Source of the DNA: a virus
IMG/VR virus record: IMGVR_UViG_3300047369_000650
Coordinates: 1-64,000 of that record
DNA: 64,000 bases
Direction: 5' to 3' (one strand)
Below the pieces are notes generated by a model that had not been told where the DNA came from, searched no databases, and saw only the letters and a program-made list of their open reading frames with translations. This document shows, piece by piece, positions 7,736 through 15,204 of this stretch (the stretch's first letter is position 1; each line of letters opens with the position of its first letter). Both the position numbers and the translations under genes were made by a program.

Positions 7736-9379
7736 ATGGGGTTTGAGTGGGCAAATGAGGACTCTCGTACTTTTTTAAGTAGAGGGTATATAGATGGAAA
7801 TATGACTGTCGAAGAACGTGTAAGGATTATTGCATGGACAGCAGAGAAAATTTTAGATAAAGAAGGTTTTGCTGATAAGTTTTATGATTATATGAGTAGA
7901 GGATTTTATTCTTTATCTTCACCAGTATGGTCTAACTTTGGAACTAAAAAAGGTTTACCTATTTCTTGTAATGGTGTTTTTATTAATGATAATATGGAAT
8001 CTATCTTAAAGAAAACAGCAGAAGTTGGTATGCAAACCAAAATGGGAGCAGGTACTTCTGGTTATTATGGGGCACTCAGAGCAAGAGGCGAACCAATTAA
8101 GAGTGGTGGAACAGCAGATGGTCCAGTACACTTTATGAATCTAACAGAAACCACAGTAGATGTTGTAGCACAAGGTAATGTCCGTAGAGGATCCTTTGCT
8201 GCATATCTTGATATATCATCACCTGATATTATGGAGTTTCTTGACGCTCGTGAAGAAGGCTCATCTATTATTAATATGTCACTTGGTGTGTGTATTGGCG
8301 ATGACTGGATGCAAGAAATGATTGATGGCGATCCGGATAAGAGAACCGTATGGGCTCGTGTTCTCCGTAAGCGCCGTGAGTCTGGTTATCCATATCTGTT
8401 CTTCAAAGATACAGTAAACAAAAATAAACCACGTGTTCTCAGACAAAAAGATATTTCTATTTGGGCATCTAATCTTTGTTCCGAAATCTGTTTACCATCA
8501 TCAGAAGATGAATCTTTTGTATGTAACTTAGCATCTATGAATATATTAAAAGCAGACGAGTGGATGGAGACAGATGCAGTAGAAACAATGATTTGGTTTC
8601 TTGATGCTGTGATGGAAGAATACATTGAGAAAACCGCTGATATACAATTTATGCAATCTGCAAATAATTTTGCAAAACGTTGGAGAGCACTGGGGCTAGG
8701 TCAGCTAGGTTGGCATTCATATCTACAATCTAAAATGATTGCATTTGAATCATTTGATGCACATCTATTATCAGCAAAGATTAGTAAGTTTATTGACGAT
8801 CGTTCTCTTGAAGCTTCAAAAGAATTAGCTATTGAGTATGGTGAACCAGAAGGTATGTTAGAAACAGGCGAACGGAATCTAACAAGAACTGCTGTTGCTC
8901 CAACTACATCATCATCTTTTATTCTTGGTCAAGTATCTCCGTCTATTGAACCTTTAGCATCTAATTACTTTACAAAAGATTTAGCAAAGGGTAAATTTAC
9001 ATATCGTAATCCATACCTAAAAGATTGTTTAACTGAGCACAATAAAGATAATGAAGAAACTTGGGTTGATATTCTAAAGCATGGTGGATCAGTACAGCAC
9101 CTAGATTTTTTAACACAAAATGAAAAAGATGTATTTAAAACATTTAGTGAAATTACTCCACTATCTATTGTCCAACAAGCAGGTGCAAGACAAAAATATA
9201 TAGATCAGTCACAAAGTTTAAATATTCTAATTCATCCAGATGTACCAGCTAAAGATGTAAATGCTTTACTTATTGAAGGTTGGAAGCTAGGTGTTAAAAC
9301 TTTCTACTATCAACGTAGTGCTAATCCAGCTCAAGAACTGGTACGTGACATTATGAACTGTGATGCTTGTGAAGGATAA
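7736..9379 (+). CDS. nrdA: Class I ribonucleotide reductase, large (alpha) subunit
   Basis: 547 residues from ATG 7736, chosen because GGAGA at 7726-7730 is correctly spaced. ATG 7724 (TAATG overlap with nrdB) is the alternative. Catalytic residues are all visible: C78 (ISCNG), N246/C248/E250 (SNLCSE), C263 (VCNL), the tyrosine pair Y524-Y525 (FYYQRS) and the C-terminal CxxC C542/C545 (NCDACEG) reloaded by thioredoxin or glutaredoxin. The N-terminus lacks room for an ATP-cone, so dATP overall-activity control is probably absent. A glutaredoxin encoded at 14953 is a plausible reductant. Confidence 0.93.
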   Translation: MGFEWANEDSRTFLSRGYIDGNMTVEERVRIIAWTAEKILDKEGFADKFYDYMSRGFYSLSSPVWSNFGTKKGLPISCNGVFINDNMESILKKTAEVGMQTKMGAGTSGYYGALRARGEPIKSGGTADGPVHFMNLTETTVDVVAQGNVRRGSFAAYLDISSPDIMEFLDAREEGSSIINMSLGVCIGDDWMQEMIDGDPDKRTVWARVLRKRRESGYPYLFFKDTVNKNKPRVLRQKDISIWASNLCSEICLPSSEDESFVCNLASMNILKADEWMETDAVETMIWFLDAVMEEYIEKTADIQFMQSANNFAKRWRALGLGQLGWHSYLQSKMIAFESFDAHLLSAKISKFIDDRSLEASKELAIEYGEPEGMLETGERNLTRTAVAPTTSSSFILGQVSPSIEPLASNYFTKDLAKGKFTYRNPYLKDCLTEHNKDNEETWVDILKHGGSVQHLDFLTQNEKDVFKTFSEITPLSIVQQAGARQKYIDQSQSLNILIHPDVPAKDVNALLIEGWKLGVKTFYYQRSANPAQELVRDIMNCDACEG

Positions 9380-9385
9380 CAATAA

Positions 9386-9532
9386 ATGAAATATTATTAC
9401 ATTGAGTGCGAAATTTGTGACGAGCAGTCTCAAATAACGGTAGAAAATTCTTCTCCAGAGCCAGAGTTTTGTCCTATGTGTGGTAACATTGCTATTCCAA
9501 ACTTCTTAGATGAAGAGGAAGATTTAGATTAA
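9386..9532 (+). CDS. Small zinc-ribbon protein
   Basis: 48 residues, beginning six nt after nrdA. Two CxxC pairs (CEIC near the start and CPMCG about 25 residues later) form a short zinc ribbon, followed by an acidic tail DEEEDLD. AAGGA lies about 10 nt before the ATG. The tight spacing suggests cotranscription with nrdA. Function is unknown; small zinc ribbons of this kind often bind nucleic acid or protein. Confidence 0.65.
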   Translation: MKYYYIECEICDEQSQITVENSSPEPEFCPMCGNIAIPNFLDEEEDLD

Positions 9533-9542
9533 ATTTTACTAA

Positions 9543-9578
9543 ATAGTATTACTTACAACTAGGGTTAAGTAATATTAT
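9543..9578 (+). promoter_or_regulatory. Hairpin covering the start of the SegE-like gene, with late-promoter-like 5' flank
   Basis: Nt 9543-9555 can pair with 9566-9578 as 13 bp with one G-T pair, around a 10-nt loop holding AGGG. The 3' arm includes the A and T of the start codon at 9577. ACTAAATA (9537-9544; 6 of 8 to TATAAATA) overlaps the 5' arm. A transcript started there would lack most of that arm. This resembles the known T4 arrangement that silences early translation of homing endonucleases. Confidence 0.5.
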
Positions 9579-9999
9579 GTGGATTTTAAATGGTAACGAA
9601 TTTGACCCAACCGAGTTTGATTTTGATAACTTGGTTGGGTTTGTTTATTGTATAACAGATTTAAGCAACAATAAAAAATATATAGGTAAAAAAGGTTTTT
9701 GGTCAAGAAGAAAACTAAAACCACTAAAAGGTAAAACCAGAAATAGAATTGTTAAGAAAGAATCCGATTGGAGAGATTACCACGGATCTAATGAGGAAGT
9801 TAAACTTCTTGTTGAGACTCATGGATCAGAAAGATTTAAAAGAGAAATACTCCGACTCTGCAGAAGTAAAGGCGAGATGTCTTACTTTGAAATGAAAGAG
9901 CAGATTGACCGTGAAGTGCTATTTAGCGACGAATATTATAATGAGTTTATAGGAGGAAAAATTCATTCTAAACACGTTAAAGGAATAGCAAATGTATGA
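9577..9999 (+). CDS. SegE-like GIY-YIG domain protein, putative endonuclease
   Basis: 140 residues. A GIY-YIG-type core is visible near the N-terminus: GFVYCITDLSNNKKYIGKKG, in which FVY and YIG correspond to the two family motifs. SRRKLKP and the DWRDYHGS pattern typical of the SegE-like family follow. The family includes T4 homing endonucleases that cut DNA and spread their own genes. Only the N-terminal catalytic-type domain is evident; no separate DNA-binding domain is obvious. The start codon lies in the hairpin at 9543-9578. The 3' end overlaps the next gene by 8 nt. Confidence 0.75.
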   Translation: MWILNGNEFDPTEFDFDNLVGFVYCITDLSNNKKYIGKKGFWSRRKLKPLKGKTRNRIVKKESDWRDYHGSNEEVKLLVETHGSERFKREILRLCRSKGEMSYFEMKEQIDREVLFSDEYYNEFIGGKIHSKHVKGIANV

Positions 10000-10441
10000 A
10001 TATAAATGTAAAGTATTAAGAGTAGTCGATGGCGATACAGTAGATGTTGATATTGATCTAGGTTTTGGAATAGTATTATCAGATGAAAGAGTTCGTATCA
10101 TGGGAATTGATACACCAGAATCACGCACTAGAGATAAAGTAGAAAAGCTTTTCGGCAAAGCAAGTAAGTATAGACTTGAATCATTACTGGGTGAAATTGC
10201 TATATTAAAAACACAAATTAATAAAGACGGCGAAGACATGAAAGGCAAGTTTGGTAGAGTTCTTGGAGACTTTGTAACAGAAGACGGAAGAATGGCTACT
10301 GAAGTAATGATCGATGAAGGACATTGTGTTCCATATTTTGGAGGATCAAAGGAAGAGGTCCAAGCGCAACATATGAAAAATAGAGAACGTCTTATATCAG
10401 AAGGTATTGTAACACAGGAACAAATAGACGAAGTTTCATAA
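9992..10441 (+). CDS. Thermonuclease-like (SNase family) nuclease
   Basis: 149 residues. It matches the staphylococcal nuclease fold: VVDGDTVDVDIDLGFG, then RVRIMGIDTPESR, then GKFGRVLG and a terminal EVMIDEGH. The calcium-binding acids (D of DGDT and of IDTPE) and the catalytic Arg, Glu, Arg set (RVRI, TPE, FGR) are present, so the enzyme is probably active. It may degrade host DNA or RNA or process phage nucleic acid. There is no signal peptide. AAAGGA lies 7 nt before the start, which overlaps the SegE-like gene. Confidence 0.8.
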   Translation: MYEYKCKVLRVVDGDTVDVDIDLGFGIVLSDERVRIMGIDTPESRTRDKVEKLFGKASKYRLESLLGEIAILKTQINKDGEDMKGKFGRVLGDFVTEDGRMATEVMIDEGHCVPYFGGSKEEVQAQHMKNRERLISEGIVTQEQIDEVS

Positions 10442-10443
10442 AT

Positions 10444-10782
10444 ATGCTTGATTATTTAACATTAAGTTTGGCTTTATCGTTACACCTTGGTATGGATGGA
10501 GAGTATAACGAATTACATCCTCATATTCGATATCAAGATAATAAGTTTATATCTGGAGCATATTATAACAGCTTAAATAAAATATCATTATATGCGGGAA
10601 TTCGACACGAAATAAATAATTTTGGAATTGAATTTACTACTACTACTGGTTATGATAATATTTTTTCGCCGTATATTCGTGCTACACAAGACGTTAGTGA
10701 GCATACTAGATTTTTTATAACTGGCGCGGCAGAGAATAAAAGCATAGGGACAATTATTGGTGTTGAATTATCAATAAACTAA
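10444..10782 (+). CDS. Hypothetical beta-rich protein
   Basis: 112 residues. A hydrophobic N-terminus (LDYLTLSLALSLHL) is followed by alternating polar and aromatic strands such as KFISGAYYNSLNKISLYAG and FGIEFTTTTGYD. These suggest a small beta-barrel or a membrane-associated beta protein. The N-terminus could be a weak signal sequence, but there is no positive cluster or clear cleavage site. No family assignment is made. It starts 2 nt after the nuclease stop and lies just before a membrane-anchored coiled-coil gene. Confidence 0.5.
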   Translation: MLDYLTLSLALSLHLGMDGEYNELHPHIRYQDNKFISGAYYNSLNKISLYAGIRHEINNFGIEFTTTTGYDNIFSPYIRATQDVSEHTRFFITGAAENKSIGTIIGVELSIN

Positions 10783-10795
10783 TAGGAGACTAATT

Positions 10796-11266
10796 ATGAA
10801 CGCTAAATTCGGAATAGGTGTCATTATAGCAATTGTACTACAAGTAAGTGCATTTGTTTGGTGGACGGCACAACAAGCACAAACTATTGAAACACTTAAA
10901 GGTGAGGTTGCAGAACTTACCGCCAAGAGTGAAATTGAAAAAGAAGTTACATTAATTAATGATGTAAAACAACTACAGAAAGATATTATCGAGCTAAATG
11001 ATAAAACACTGAAAGCAATACTTGAAACACATGATCGTATTGATGGTTTAGGGCAACATGTAAGTAAACAAGATGAACTAATTAATAGCACCTTTACAAA
11101 CCAAATGGCAGAGTTTGAAGAAAAGGTACAGAATAGTTTTAATGTAGTTGAGGGTTGGGTAGATGAGTTAGATGTTTCTGTTGAAGATTTATATTTACAC
11201 ATAGATGTGACTAGTCAAGGTCTTGATAAAAAATTAAGTGATAGAATTAAAGATCATAAACATTAG
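10796..11266 (+). CDS. Membrane-anchored coiled-coil protein
   Basis: 156 residues with a good ribosome site (AGGAG, 7 nt before ATG). Residues 5-25 (GIGVIIAIVLQVSAFVWW) form one membrane helix. The rest is charged and heptad-rich (about 28-110), consistent with a periplasmic or cytoplasmic coiled coil, and ends in KDHKH. The topology resembles an inner-membrane spanin, but no partner lipoprotein is visible and the endolysin is 4 kb away. Function is unassigned. Confidence 0.6.
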   Translation: MNAKFGIGVIIAIVLQVSAFVWWTAQQAQTIETLKGEVAELTAKSEIEKEVTLINDVKQLQKDIIELNDKTLKAILETHDRIDGLGQHVSKQDELINSTFTNQMAEFEEKVQNSFNVVEGWVDELDVSVEDLYLHIDVTSQGLDKKLSDRIKDHKH

Positions 11267-11269
11267 GGG

Positions 11270-11298
11270 TTTACATTTAATTCAAAATAGTATATAAT
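11270..11298 (+). promoter_or_regulatory. Early promoter upstream of rnh
   Basis: TTTACA (11270-11275), 17 bp, TATAAT (11293-11298). The upstream element TTAGGGG is shared with the promoters at 16299 and 16760. Confidence 0.8.
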
Positions 11299-11325
11299 GG
11301 TTTTAGTTATAAAGAGGAATATATT

Positions 11326-12177
11326 ATGATTATTATTGATTACTCTGGTGTTTCTATTGCTCCTATTGCAATGGGTCATGCTGGTGTAGATGAAAACTTA
11401 ATTCGCCATATGATTCTAAATTCTATTAGAATGTATAGAAATAAATTTAAAGATAAGTATGGCGAAATAGTTATTGTCGCAGACGGCGGTGGTAACTGGC
11501 GTAAGAAAGTATATCCTGAATATAAAGGCAATCGTTCTAAGAATCGTGAAGAATCTAAGATTAACTGGGAAGAAGCCTTCCGTGTTATTGGTATGGTTCG
11601 TGATGAACTTAGAGATAATTTTCCTTATAAAGTTATTCACCAGTGGGGCTGTGAAGCAGACGATACTATTGCCGAACTTGTAAAGTGGACACAAGAATTT
11701 GGTAATCATGAAGAAGTCATGATTGTATCAGCAGATAAAGATTTTAAACAGCTTCAAAAATATAATAATGTAAGACAGTATTCTAATATTACAAAGAAAT
11801 TTGTAGACGAGCCTAATCCCAGACTTTATCTTGCAGAACATATCTTAAAAGGTGATGGTGGTGATGGAGTACCTAATGTATTATCTGATGATAAGTGTTT
11901 AGTTGAAGGTCGCCGACAGAATGTTCTATCAAAGAAAAAGAAAGAGGCTTTACTAGAAGACCCTAAAGCTTTAGGCGAAGACGTTTATAGAAACTATTTG
12001 CGTAATAAAAAAATGATTGATTTAACAGAAAGTTCAGAATGTCCTGAAAGTATAAAACAAGAGATTATAAATACTTTTATAGAGCAAGATCAATATAAAA
12101 ACAAAGGTAAAGTTTTTCCCTTTCTTGTTCAAAAAAGATGTAAATTATTGCTAGAGAATGTACAGGAGTTTATTTAG
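11326..12177 (+). CDS. rnh: T4-type RNase H (5'-3' flap/RNA-primer exonuclease)
   Basis: 283 residues. It belongs to the FEN-1/RAD2 family and removes RNA primers and adjacent DNA from Okazaki fragments. Metal-binding acids are visible in order: D5 (IIDYS), D53 (VADGGG), E110, D112 and D113 (CEADDT), D137 and D139 (SADKDF), and D177 and D180 (GDGGDGVPN). The length is close to that of T4 RNase H. It has its own promoter at 11270 and AAAGAGGAA before the ATG. Its 3' end lies just after the Shine-Dalgarno of the next gene. Confidence 0.9.
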   Translation: MIIIDYSGVSIAPIAMGHAGVDENLIRHMILNSIRMYRNKFKDKYGEIVIVADGGGNWRKKVYPEYKGNRSKNREESKINWEEAFRVIGMVRDELRDNFPYKVIHQWGCEADDTIAELVKWTQEFGNHEEVMIVSADKDFKQLQKYNNVRQYSNITKKFVDEPNPRLYLAEHILKGDGGDGVPNVLSDDKCLVEGRRQNVLSKKKKEALLEDPKALGEDVYRNYLRNKKMIDLTESSECPESIKQEIINTFIEQDQYKNKGKVFPFLVQKRCKLLLENVQEFI

Positions 12178-12178
12178 A

Positions 12179-12598
12179 ATGGCGAAACTAATTTATGAAG
12201 TAATTGTGGAAGCCGGCAAGAAAAGATCCAAGGCTGAGAAAGTTGAATGTTTAAAACAGAATGAATCTTGGGCTTTAAAAGATATTCTTAGAGGTACGTA
12301 TGATGATGCTGTTCAATGGTTAGTTCCAGAAGGAGCGCCGCCATATACTCCCAATAAAGAAGAAAGCACACCATCTAATCTTATTAGACAAAATACTCAG
12401 TTTAGGTATCTGGTAGATTCGCCGGATGCTAGAAATGTGCTTAAAGCCAAACGTGAAAATATTTACATCAGATTACTAGAATCTATTCACCCATTAGATG
12501 CAGAGATTGTAATAAACATGGTTAGTAAAAAATCTATTAAAGGCATATCAAAATCAGTAGTGCAGGAGGCTTACCCAGGTTTAATACAAAAAGGTTGA
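12179..12598 (+). CDS. DUF6433-like conserved T4-like phage protein
   Basis: 139 residues from ATG 12179, 10 nt after AGGAG. An ATG at 12158 is in frame but lies inside rnh. The pattern ending VSKKSIKGISKSVVQEAYPGL, with LKQNESWALKDILRGTYDD earlier, fits a conserved T4-like family that I recall as DUF6433; its function is unknown. It is mostly helical and without cysteines that suggest metal binding. A terminator hairpin follows 32 nt after its stop. Confidence 0.65.
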   Translation: MAKLIYEVIVEAGKKRSKAEKVECLKQNESWALKDILRGTYDDAVQWLVPEGAPPYTPNKEESTPSNLIRQNTQFRYLVDSPDARNVLKAKRENIYIRLLESIHPLDAEIVINMVSKKSIKGISKSVVQEAYPGLIQKG

Positions 12599-12630
12599 TA
12601 ATGAATACCAATAAATCTAAAAACTTTGTG

Positions 12631-12668
12631 GCTGGTCTCCCTTTTAAGGGTTGGCCAGCTTTTACTTT
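12631..12668 (+). terminator. Rho-independent terminator after the DUF6433-like gene
   Basis: The stem pairs GCTGG with CCAGC (12631-12635 and 12655-12659) and CCC with GGG around TTTTAA, with a small internal bulge. TTTTACTTTTC follows. An ORF called from 12595 would run through this hairpin, which supports the later start at 12685 for the next gene. Confidence 0.75.
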
Positions 12669-12684
12669 TCTAAAGGAGATAATA

Positions 12685-12849
12685 ATGTCTGAACATCAAT
12701 TACAGAGATTGCTTAAAGATTCCGAAGCACTAAACACATTTGCTGGAATGCTACTCGAAGAAGGAGAGACAGAACTCGTGAAAAAAATAGAAGCAAAGAA
12801 AAAGTTTTTAGACAATCACATATCGACGGTCATGGAGGTGGCCGCCTAA
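12685..12849 (+). CDS. Small helical protein, unknown
   Basis: 54 residues from ATG 12685, with AAAGGAGA 5 nt upstream. An in-frame ATG at 12598 is rejected because a terminator lies between. The protein is charged and helical (LQRLLKDSEALNTFAGMLLEEGETELVKKIEAKKKFL), without membrane or metal motifs. No promoter is seen between the terminator and this gene, so expression would rely on read-through. Confidence 0.6.
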   Translation: MSEHQLQRLLKDSEALNTFAGMLLEEGETELVKKIEAKKKFLDNHISTVMEVAA

Positions 12850-12872
12850 TTTTAAATTTGTAAACTTAACTG

Positions 12873-12901
12873 TTTACAAGTCATTCAAAATATAGTATTA
12901 T
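12873..12901 (+). promoter_or_regulatory. Early promoter upstream of gene 12930
   Basis: TTTACA (12873-12878), 17 bp, TATTAT (12896-12901). The -35 box sits in the right arm of an inverted repeat, GTAAAC/GTTTAC (12860-12865 and 12872-12877). TTAACTGTTTAC also occurs at 18791-18802. Confidence 0.7.
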
Positions 12902-12929
12902 AATTATATAATCTTATTTGGAGTTACCA

Positions 12930-13499
12930 ATGAATATTTTTGTACTTGATAGTGATCCTATCAAATCAGCTCAACTGCAATGTGATAAGCACGTTGTTAA
13001 AATGATAGTTGAATCTGCTCAGATGCTATCTACTACTCATAGAATGTTGGATGGTTATGTAGAGAAACGTCTTTCGAAATCTGGTAAACGGATGATAAAT
13101 TACTGGGTCCATCCAGATACGCATATGGAAAATACTTTATATAAAGCTGTTCATCATGGTCATCCATGTACAGTATGGACCATGCAATCAATAGCAAACT
13201 ATGCGTGGCATTACGATCATTTCCATGCTCTTTGTATTGAATACCAATATCGCTATAATAGAATACATAGTACTCAAACTAAGCTTGAAGAAATCTTATC
13301 GGTTCCACCCAAAAACTTAAATTACCATAAAGGTCTTACACCCTTTGCCTTGGCTATGCAACACGAACCACAATGTATTCATAAAGACGAACCGGTTCGA
13401 TCATATCAAGAATATTACCAAACTAAACAAGACAGATTTAAAATGGTTTGGTCAAAACGTGATGTTCCAGAATGGTTTAATTATAATGTTGCAGCATGA
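12930..13499 (+). CDS. Conserved marine T4-like phage protein, possibly DenV-like
   Basis: 189 residues from ATG 12930 (GGAG 6 nt upstream; the TTG at 12918 is rejected). The N-terminus MNIFVLDSDPIKSAQLQCDK and the HVVKMIVESAQMLSTTHRML block are, from memory, typical of a widespread T4-like family. The later NYAWHYDHFHALCIEYQYRY and PVRSYQEYY patterns are loosely similar in layout to the pyrimidine-dimer glycosylase DenV (ending in a WYKYY-type motif). That link is a weak inference. It is rich in His and Trp. A DNA-repair role is possible but unproven. Confidence 0.6.
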   Translation: MNIFVLDSDPIKSAQLQCDKHVVKMIVESAQMLSTTHRMLDGYVEKRLSKSGKRMINYWVHPDTHMENTLYKAVHHGHPCTVWTMQSIANYAWHYDHFHALCIEYQYRYNRIHSTQTKLEEILSVPPKNLNYHKGLTPFALAMQHEPQCIHKDEPVRSYQEYYQTKQDRFKMVWSKRDVPEWFNYNVAA

Positions 13500-13689
13500 T
13501 TTAAAATGCATTGAAGAAGTATCCTGGGGTAAAGGTATGAAACTAAGACTAATGGAATCCCCGAAAGGAAATAAACAAGTACACCGATGGTCTGATATGT
13601 CAAAGAGGTGGTGTTTAATGTATAGATATAATGTTGAAGAAAATTGGGAATGGTGGAAAAATTATGCCAACTTACGTTCTAAAAAATAA
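13486..13689 (+). CDS. Small tryptophan-rich protein, unknown
   Basis: 67 residues from ATG 13486, overlapping the end of the previous gene in another frame. The sequence is basic and Trp-rich (HRWSDMSKRWCLMYRYNVE, NWEWWKNY). It overlaps the next gene by 26 nt. No good Shine-Dalgarno is seen; ATG 13537 is an alternative start. It is kept because it fills the gap between two better-supported genes. Confidence 0.45.
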   Translation: MLQHDLKCIEEVSWGKGMKLRLMESPKGNKQVHRWSDMSKRWCLMYRYNVEENWEWWKNYANLRSKK

Positions 13690-13897
13690 AGAAACAGAAG
13701 AACAGTTTGAAGTATTTTGTCAATGGACCGATCTACAGAAAATGTTAGAAGATGATAAAAATCTTACTCAAGTTATAACAGCACCTAAGATAGTATCTGG
13801 CATTGGCAATTTACATAGTAAAGTTCCAGATGGTTTTAAAGATGTTCTTAGTAGAGTGAAAAAAGGATCATCTAAAGGCAACACTATCAGAAAATGA
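13664..13897 (+). CDS. FmdB-like small phage protein lacking zinc cysteines
   Basis: 77 residues from ATG 13664. MPTYVLKNKETEEQFEVFC at the start and APKIVSGIG with KVPDGFKDVLSRVKKG at the end match a conserved T4-like small protein. The start resembles FmdB-type zinc ribbons, but only one Cys remains, so no zinc site can form. It overlaps phoH by 4 nt (ATGA), which suggests translational coupling. Confidence 0.65.
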   Translation: MPTYVLKNKETEEQFEVFCQWTDLQKMLEDDKNLTQVITAPKIVSGIGNLHSKVPDGFKDVLSRVKKGSSKGNTIRK

Positions 13898-14580
13898 AAA
13901 AGAATAATTCGTTAACCGTCTCATTTGATGAGCTTGAAAAAATTGAACCTATTACCGATAATCAAAAGAAAGCATTTGATTCTTGGGATAAAGGATATAA
14001 CTTAATACTAACTGGTAGTGCAGGTACTGGTAAAACATTTATTGCACTATATAATGCTTTTAGGGAGATGTTAGATAAGCCAGAATTATACCGTCGCATT
14101 ATGATTATGAGGTCAATGGTTCCTACTCGAGATGCTGGTCACCTACCTGGAACTAAGGAAGAAAAAGAAGATCCATATAAAGTTCCATATAAAAATATCT
14201 GTGATGAAATATTTGGCTATAAAGGTGCTTATGGTAAACTAACTACTGCAAATAAATTAACATTTGAAACAACTTCATATATTCGTGGTGCTACATTTGA
14301 TCAGACCATTATAGTAGTAGATGAAATGCAAAATTTAAACTTTCACGAACTCGATTCTGTAATTACTCGTGTAGGAAACGATTGTAAAATTATCTTTTGT
14401 GGAGATTATCTACAATCAGATTTTAAATATAAAGACGATAAAGATGGTATTATAAAGTTTATAAGTATTGTAGAACAGATGAGATTCTTTAGAGTTATTA
14501 ACTTTGGTTGGGAAGACATTGTAAGGTCGGATCTTGTTAGAGATTATATAATGACTAAAGAGATGATGAATATCGGATAA
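13894..14580 (+). CDS. phoH: PhoH-like P-loop ATPase
   Basis: 228 residues. Walker A is at 41-48 (GSAGTGKT) and Walker B at about 140-146 (IVVDEMQNL). TRDAGHLPG and FCGDYLQSDF match the PhoH family as found in many marine phages. PhoH proteins are NTPases of uncertain role, linked to RNA metabolism or phosphate stress. No PhoB box was recognised upstream. It lies in an operon-like run of overlapping genes. Confidence 0.85.
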   Translation: MKKNNSLTVSFDELEKIEPITDNQKKAFDSWDKGYNLILTGSAGTGKTFIALYNAFREMLDKPELYRRIMIMRSMVPTRDAGHLPGTKEEKEDPYKVPYKNICDEIFGYKGAYGKLTTANKLTFETTSYIRGATFDQTIIVVDEMQNLNFHELDSVITRVGNDCKIIFCGDYLQSDFKYKDDKDGIIKFISIVEQMRFFRVINFGWEDIVRSDLVRDYIMTKEMMNIG

Positions 14581-14583
14581 ATT

Positions 14584-14802
14584 ATGCCTGATGAAAAGAA
14601 TAAAGAAGCTTGGCGATTGTTCTATATGGTAAAAGGACATTTTAGATCAAACGAGTCTTCTGTTCTTTCTGCAGCTGATGGATATTTTAGAAGGTTATTT
14701 CGTGATGGAGCAGATGGGGCTCCACTTTATGATTATGATGAAGAATTTGAAATTGAATGGAAAAAATTAATGGAGAAACAGAAAAATGACGAACTGGATT
14801 AA
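14584..14802 (+). CDS. Small acidic protein, unknown
   Basis: 72 residues, starting 3 nt after phoH. It is soluble and charged, with AWRLFYMVKGHFRSNESS and an acidic C-terminal half (YDYDEEFEIEWKKLMEK). No motif is recognised. It overlaps the next small membrane-protein gene by 17 nt in another frame. Confidence 0.55.
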   Translation: MPDEKNKEAWRLFYMVKGHFRSNESSVLSAADGYFRRLFRDGADGAPLYDYDEEFEIEWKKLMEKQKNDELD

Positions 14803-14947
14803 AAATAGATTAGCCGAAAGAACAAGCTGGAATGGTATTGCTCTTGTTGCTCTAGGTCTTCTTGTCTTGTTCTTGGCTCCTCTTGCAAAAATTGCTGCTG
14901 GATTAGCAATTGCATATGGAGCTTGGACAATATGGAAAGAGGAGTAA
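14786..14947 (+). CDS. Small one- or two-helix membrane protein
   Basis: 53 residues. A basic N-terminus (MTNWIKNRLAERTSWNG) is followed by a hydrophobic stretch of about 33 residues (IALVALGLLVLFLAPLAKIA, then AGLAIAYGAWTIW). This could form one long or two short membrane helices. GGAG lies about 10 nt upstream. Small proteins of this type recur in marine T4-like phages. A holin-type role is possible, as the endolysin gene is 250 nt downstream, but this is only suggestive. Confidence 0.6.
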   Translation: MTNWIKNRLAERTSWNGIALVALGLLVLFLAPLAKIAAGLAIAYGAWTIWKEE

Positions 14948-14952
14948 AAGCT

Positions 14953-15204
14953 ATGGTAATCATATATGGTAAAAGCAATTGTGCTTTTTGTGAAAAAGCA
15001 AAGCAGCTCTGTATTGATTACAAATTAGAATATGAATATAAAAATGTGTCACAGATTGAATATTTGGAAGAATTTGTAGAAAAATTCCCAGGAGCAAAAA
15101 CTGTGCCACAAATAGTTTGGTATGATAAAGTGATTGGAACTTACGAAAACTTTGCAACAGAAATAGAAAATACCATAGGAGGTTATGGAGAAAATGTCAT
15201 TTGA
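14953..15204 (+). CDS. Glutaredoxin
   Basis: 83 residues from ATG 14953 (GGAG 8 nt upstream; in-frame ATG 14923 is rejected). The N-terminus IIYGKSNCAFCEKAKQLC holds the redox CxxC motif (CAFC). The cis-proline region TVPQIVW is also present. It likely reduces the C-terminal cysteines of the phage NrdA. Its 3' end overlaps the endolysin start by 11 nt. Confidence 0.88.
   Translation: MVIIYGKSNCAFCEKAKQLCIDYKLEYEYKNVSQIEYLEEFVEKFPGAKTVPQIVWYDKVIGTYENFATEIENTIGGYGENVI

Noticed and set aside
10438-10445. CATAAATA as a late promoter
   Set aside because: It overlaps the stop of the thermonuclease gene and the ATG of the next, so any transcript would begin inside the coding sequence.
12595-12684. 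Longer start for the 54-codon gene
   Set aside because: The extension would be translated through a terminator hairpin, and ATG 12685 has a far better ribosome site.
13345-13485. Longer start for the Trp-rich gene
   Set aside because: It would overlap the gene at 12930 by 155 nt in another frame without a ribosome site; ATG 13486 is preferred.
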